Source: JBOHDX01 sp050700835 (GTDB lineage: Bacteria; Actinomycetota; Actinomycetes; Propionibacteriales; Nocardioidaceae). Taken from it: a stretch of 7,130 nucleotides of DNA. Below, in pieces: positions 5,229 through 7,130 of the stretch. Within the stretch, counting starts at the first letter, position 1. Each line of letters begins with the position of its first letter. The position numbers and the translations under genes were made by a program. The stretch covers positions 1 through 7,130 of the forward strand of contig JBOHDX010000079.1 in NCBI GenBank assembly GCA_050700835.1. The letters are read 5' to 3'. Under the pieces are notes generated by a model, which made no database searches, was not told the origin of the DNA, and saw only the letters and a list, made by a program, of their open reading frames with translations.

Positions 5229-6935
5229 GTGACGGTGACGGCCGGTCTCACCGGGGGCAATCCTCCCGCCACGGGACCTTCAGCGGGCGAAGCCGGGCCC
5301 CGCCGCAACCTGTCCAGGGACGACACCGGCCGCGCGTACCCAGACGTCGAGGCCCGCTTCGTCCCGCTGATCCACGGGGCCAACCGCCTCACCGGTTGGC
5401 TGGCGCCGATCGGCGTGACACTGATCGCTCTCGCACTGAGGCTCTGGCACCTCGGGCAGCCGAACATCGTGCTGTTCGACGAGACGTACTACGCCAAAGA
5501 TGCGTACTCCCTCTGGCGCTACGGCTACGCCCGCGACTGGTCGCAGACCACGGACGTCAACAAGCTCGTCGCCGAGGGACATCTGCACGGGCTGATCTCG
5601 AACCAACCGACCGAGATCGTGCATCCCGACGGCGGCAAGTGGCTGATTGGCCTCGGCGAGCAGATCTTCGGGATGAACTCGTTCGGCTGGCGCGTGGCGT
5701 CAGCGGTGATCGGGGCTCTCACCATCCTGGTGCTGTGCCGTCTGGTACGGCGGCTCACCGGATCCACCTTGCTGGGGTGCGTTGCCGGCCTGCTGCTGAC
5801 CTTCGACGGCCTGCACTTCGTGATGTCACGGTTGGCGCTTCTCGACGTGTTCCTCGGTTTCTGGCTGGTGTGCGGCACCGCGTGTTTGGTCGCCGACCGC
5901 GACTGGGGACGTGCTCGGCTGGCCCGGCGCCACCCCGCCCAGCCGGTACGCGGGTTCGGCCCCGTGCGAGGGCTGCTGCTCAGACCGTGGCGGATCGGGG
6001 CAGGTACGTGCTTCGGGCTTGCCTGCGGCACCAAATGGAGCGGCGTCTATGTGCTCGCCGTCTTCGCCGTGCTGGCGTGGTTGTGGGACATCAACGCCCG
6101 GCGTGCCATCGGAGTTCGGATGGCATGGCTTCGCTCGGCCTTGGTGGACGGGATACCCGCGTTCTTCTCGCTGATCGTCGTCGCCCTCGCCGCGTACCTC
6201 GCGACGTGGACGAGCTGGCTGATCCATTACAAGGTCTTCGTCACGCGGTTCGGCACCGGCAACTACGGCGCACCGTGGGGCAGCTACGCGGCCCATCCCG
6301 CGACCGGTCTCGTCAGCAACGTGGTCGACGCCTTCAAGGCGCTGTGGCACTTCCACGTGATGGTGTACGACTTCCACACCGGCTCCTATCTTGCCCACTC
6401 CACACACCCCTACCAGTCCAACCCGATCGGCTGGTTGCTGATGAACCGGCCGGTCGGCATCGATGCGCAGACGGGGTTGAAGCCGACGTACCCGGGATGT
6501 GACGTCTCCCCCGGTCAGACCTGCCTTCGGCAGATCCTGGCGCTGGGCAACCCGGTGCTGTGGTGGGCCGGCGCGGCCGCACTGTTGCTGTGTCTCGGAT
6601 GGTGGGTGGCCCGGCGCGACTGGCGGTTCTCCATCCCGGTGCTGGGCGTGGCCACGACCTGGCTGCCGTGGTTCCTGTTCGACGACCGGCCCATCTTCTT
6701 CTTCTACGCGGTGGTGATCATCCCGTTCACGGTGATCGGGTTGACGCTCGCGCTGGGCAAGCTGCTCGGCGGGCCGGGCGCGGGCGTCCGGCGCCGAAGG
6801 GTCGGCGTCGCTGTGATCGTCGGGCTCCTGGCCCTCGAGGTGGTGGCGTTCGCGTTCTTCTACCCGATCTGGGCGGATTCGTTGATACCCACCAGTTCCT
6901 GGCAGAACCGGATCTGGTTCACCGGCTGGATCTGA
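5229..6935 (+). CDS. pmt: Dolichyl-phosphate-mannose (polyprenyl-P-mannose) protein O-mannosyltransferase, GT39/PMT family
   Basis: Integral membrane GT-C glycosyltransferase that transfers mannose from polyprenyl-phosphate-mannose to Ser/Thr of secreted proteins, acting on the outer face of the cytoplasmic membrane. The protein has 568 aa; the M. tuberculosis relative has about 500. A hydrophilic N-terminus (1-55) precedes TM1 (about 58-76). The first outer loop carries the catalytic acidic pair Asp85-Glu86 in FDETYYAKDA, followed by HPDGGKW (132-138). Further hydrophobic segments lie near 153-175, 180-222, 258-287, 308-330, 437-460, 467-483, 488-511 and 525-546. A long outer region (about 331-436) holds Cys424 and Cys432, which could form a disulfide. 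The C-terminus, YPIWADSLIP...WFTGWI, is typical of actinobacterial members. It is divergent from rsmI. The start could be GTG 5229 (chosen) or GTG 5235, only two residues shorter. Confidence 0.95.
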   Translation: MTVTAGLTGGNPPATGPSAGEAGPRRNLSRDDTGRAYPDVEARFVPLIHGANRLTGWLAPIGVTLIALALRLWHLGQPNIVLFDETYYAKDAYSLWRYGYARDWSQTTDVNKLVAEGHLHGLISNQPTEIVHPDGGKWLIGLGEQIFGMNSFGWRVASAVIGALTILVLCRLVRRLTGSTLLGCVAGLLLTFDGLHFVMSRLALLDVFLGFWLVCGTACLVADRDWGRARLARRHPAQPVRGFGPVRGLLLRPWRIGAGTCFGLACGTKWSGVYVLAVFAVLAWLWDINARRAIGVRMAWLRSALVDGIPAFFSLIVVALAAYLATWTSWLIHYKVFVTRFGTGNYGAPWGSYAAHPATGLVSNVVDAFKALWHFHVMVYDFHTGSYLAHSTHPYQSNPIGWLLMNRPVGIDAQTGLKPTYPGCDVSPGQTCLRQILALGNPVLWWAGAAALLLCLGWWVARRDWRFSIPVLGVATTWLPWFLFDDRPIFFFYAVVIIPFTVIGLTLALGKLLGGPGAGVRRRRVGVAVIVGLLALEVVAFAFFYPIWADSLIPTSSWQNRIWFTGWI

Positions 6936-6950
6936 CCTGCCCTCCGCCGC

Positions 6951-7043
6951 GCTTCGCACGCCGGCGGCACCGCCCTGGAGTCGCCTCACACGCCAGCCGC
7001 ACCACCGGGAGTCGCTTCACACGCCGGCGGTACCGTCGGACGC
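6951..7043. repeat. Three degenerate ~31-bp direct repeats downstream of pmt
   Basis: Copies begin at 6951, 6983 and 7014, spaced 32 and 31 bp. Each starts GCYTCRCACGCC and continues with a GC-rich half containing CACC or TACC, then a GGAGTC-like end in the first two. The copies differ by several substitutions. They fill the non-coding region after the pmt stop at 6935, and I find no gene there. The spacing is not followed by unique spacers, so this is not a CRISPR array. Confidence 0.7.
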
Positions 7044-7082
7044 CCGAAATGCCGGAATTGGCGGTACGGCTGGCGTGTGAAG
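7015..7082. repeat. Long imperfect inverted repeat, 21-bp arms
   Basis: Arm 7015-7035 (CTTCACACGCC then GGCGGTACCG) is complementary to 7062-7082 at 19 of 21 positions. In a plus-strand RNA one mismatch becomes a G-U pair, leaving one G-G mismatch. The left arm is the third copy of the ~31-bp direct repeats, so the right arm is an inverted copy of the same unit. The 26-nt loop contains CCGGAATTGG. It may protect or terminate the pmt mRNA 3' end, but no T-run follows. Confidence 0.8.
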
Positions 7083-7088
7083 GCGCGA

Positions 7089-7122
7089 CGCGGTCAGCGC
7101 GGCGGCGCGGTCAGCGCGGCGG
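7089..7122. repeat. Two perfect 17-bp tandem repeats
   Basis: The 17-mer starting CGCGGTCAGCGCGGCG occurs at 7089-7105 and again, identical, at 7106-7122. The window ends 8 nt later. The unit includes CGGTCAGCG, the same 9-mer that starts the repeat at the end of rsmI. The minus strand of both has a TGA, so this may be the tail of a gene whose body lies outside the window; that cannot be tested here. Confidence 0.8.
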
Positions 7123-7130
7123 CGCAGGGC

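Noticed and set aside
5396..6989. Open frames overlapping pmt (plus frame 5396-6502, minus frame 5826-6989)
   Set aside because: Their composition is skewed to Arg/Pro/Gly/Gln with no hydrophobic or catalytic pattern, while the pmt frame shows membrane segments and family motifs throughout.
6951..7082. CRISPR array
   Set aside because: Repeats are degenerate, contiguous without unique spacers, and include an inverted copy; no cas gene is nearby.
1..7130. A novel defence, mobile or biosynthetic system
   Set aside because: All five genes are recognisable conserved actinobacterial genes in a familiar order; the novelty, if any, lies in non-coding elements and the MetRS motif.

Overview
The window looks like chromosomal housekeeping DNA from a high-GC Actinomycetota. 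The evidence is strong G/C bias at codon third positions, frequent GTG starts, a RpfB-type resuscitation-promoting factor and an actinobacterial protein O-mannosyltransferase. The genus cannot be fixed from the sequence.

Layout: four genes lie on the minus strand and are read from right to left: rsmI (4132-5010), metG (2378-4006), tatD (1503-2381) and rpfB (106-1209). One gene, a pmt-family O-mannosyltransferase (5229-6935), diverges on the plus strand. From general knowledge, this is a conserved actinobacterial neighbourhood that normally continues past rpfB into ksgA and ispE; neither is visible here. metG and tatD overlap by 4 bp (GTGA) and are almost certainly co-translated. rsmI and metG are separated by 125 bp containing a tandem repeat and a perfect palindrome. 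rpfB has its own promoter and a long structured leader.

Functionally, rsmI (16S rRNA 2'-O-methylation), metG (Met-tRNA charging) and tatD (metal-dependent nuclease) support translation and nucleic-acid maintenance. rpfB (peptidoglycan lytic growth factor) and pmt (protein O-mannosylation at the membrane) act at the cell envelope.

The non-coding stretches are rich in inverted and direct repeats: a palindrome with perfect 12-bp arms between rsmI and pmt, a duplicated rsmI tail, and a set of ~31-bp repeats with an inverted partner after pmt. I see no mobile element, defence system, phage gene, CRISPR array, tRNA or rRNA. The most notable points are a methionyl-tRNA synthetase whose HIGH signature reads SIGS, the structured rpfB leader, and these palindromic intergenic elements. 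No new multi-gene system is evident.
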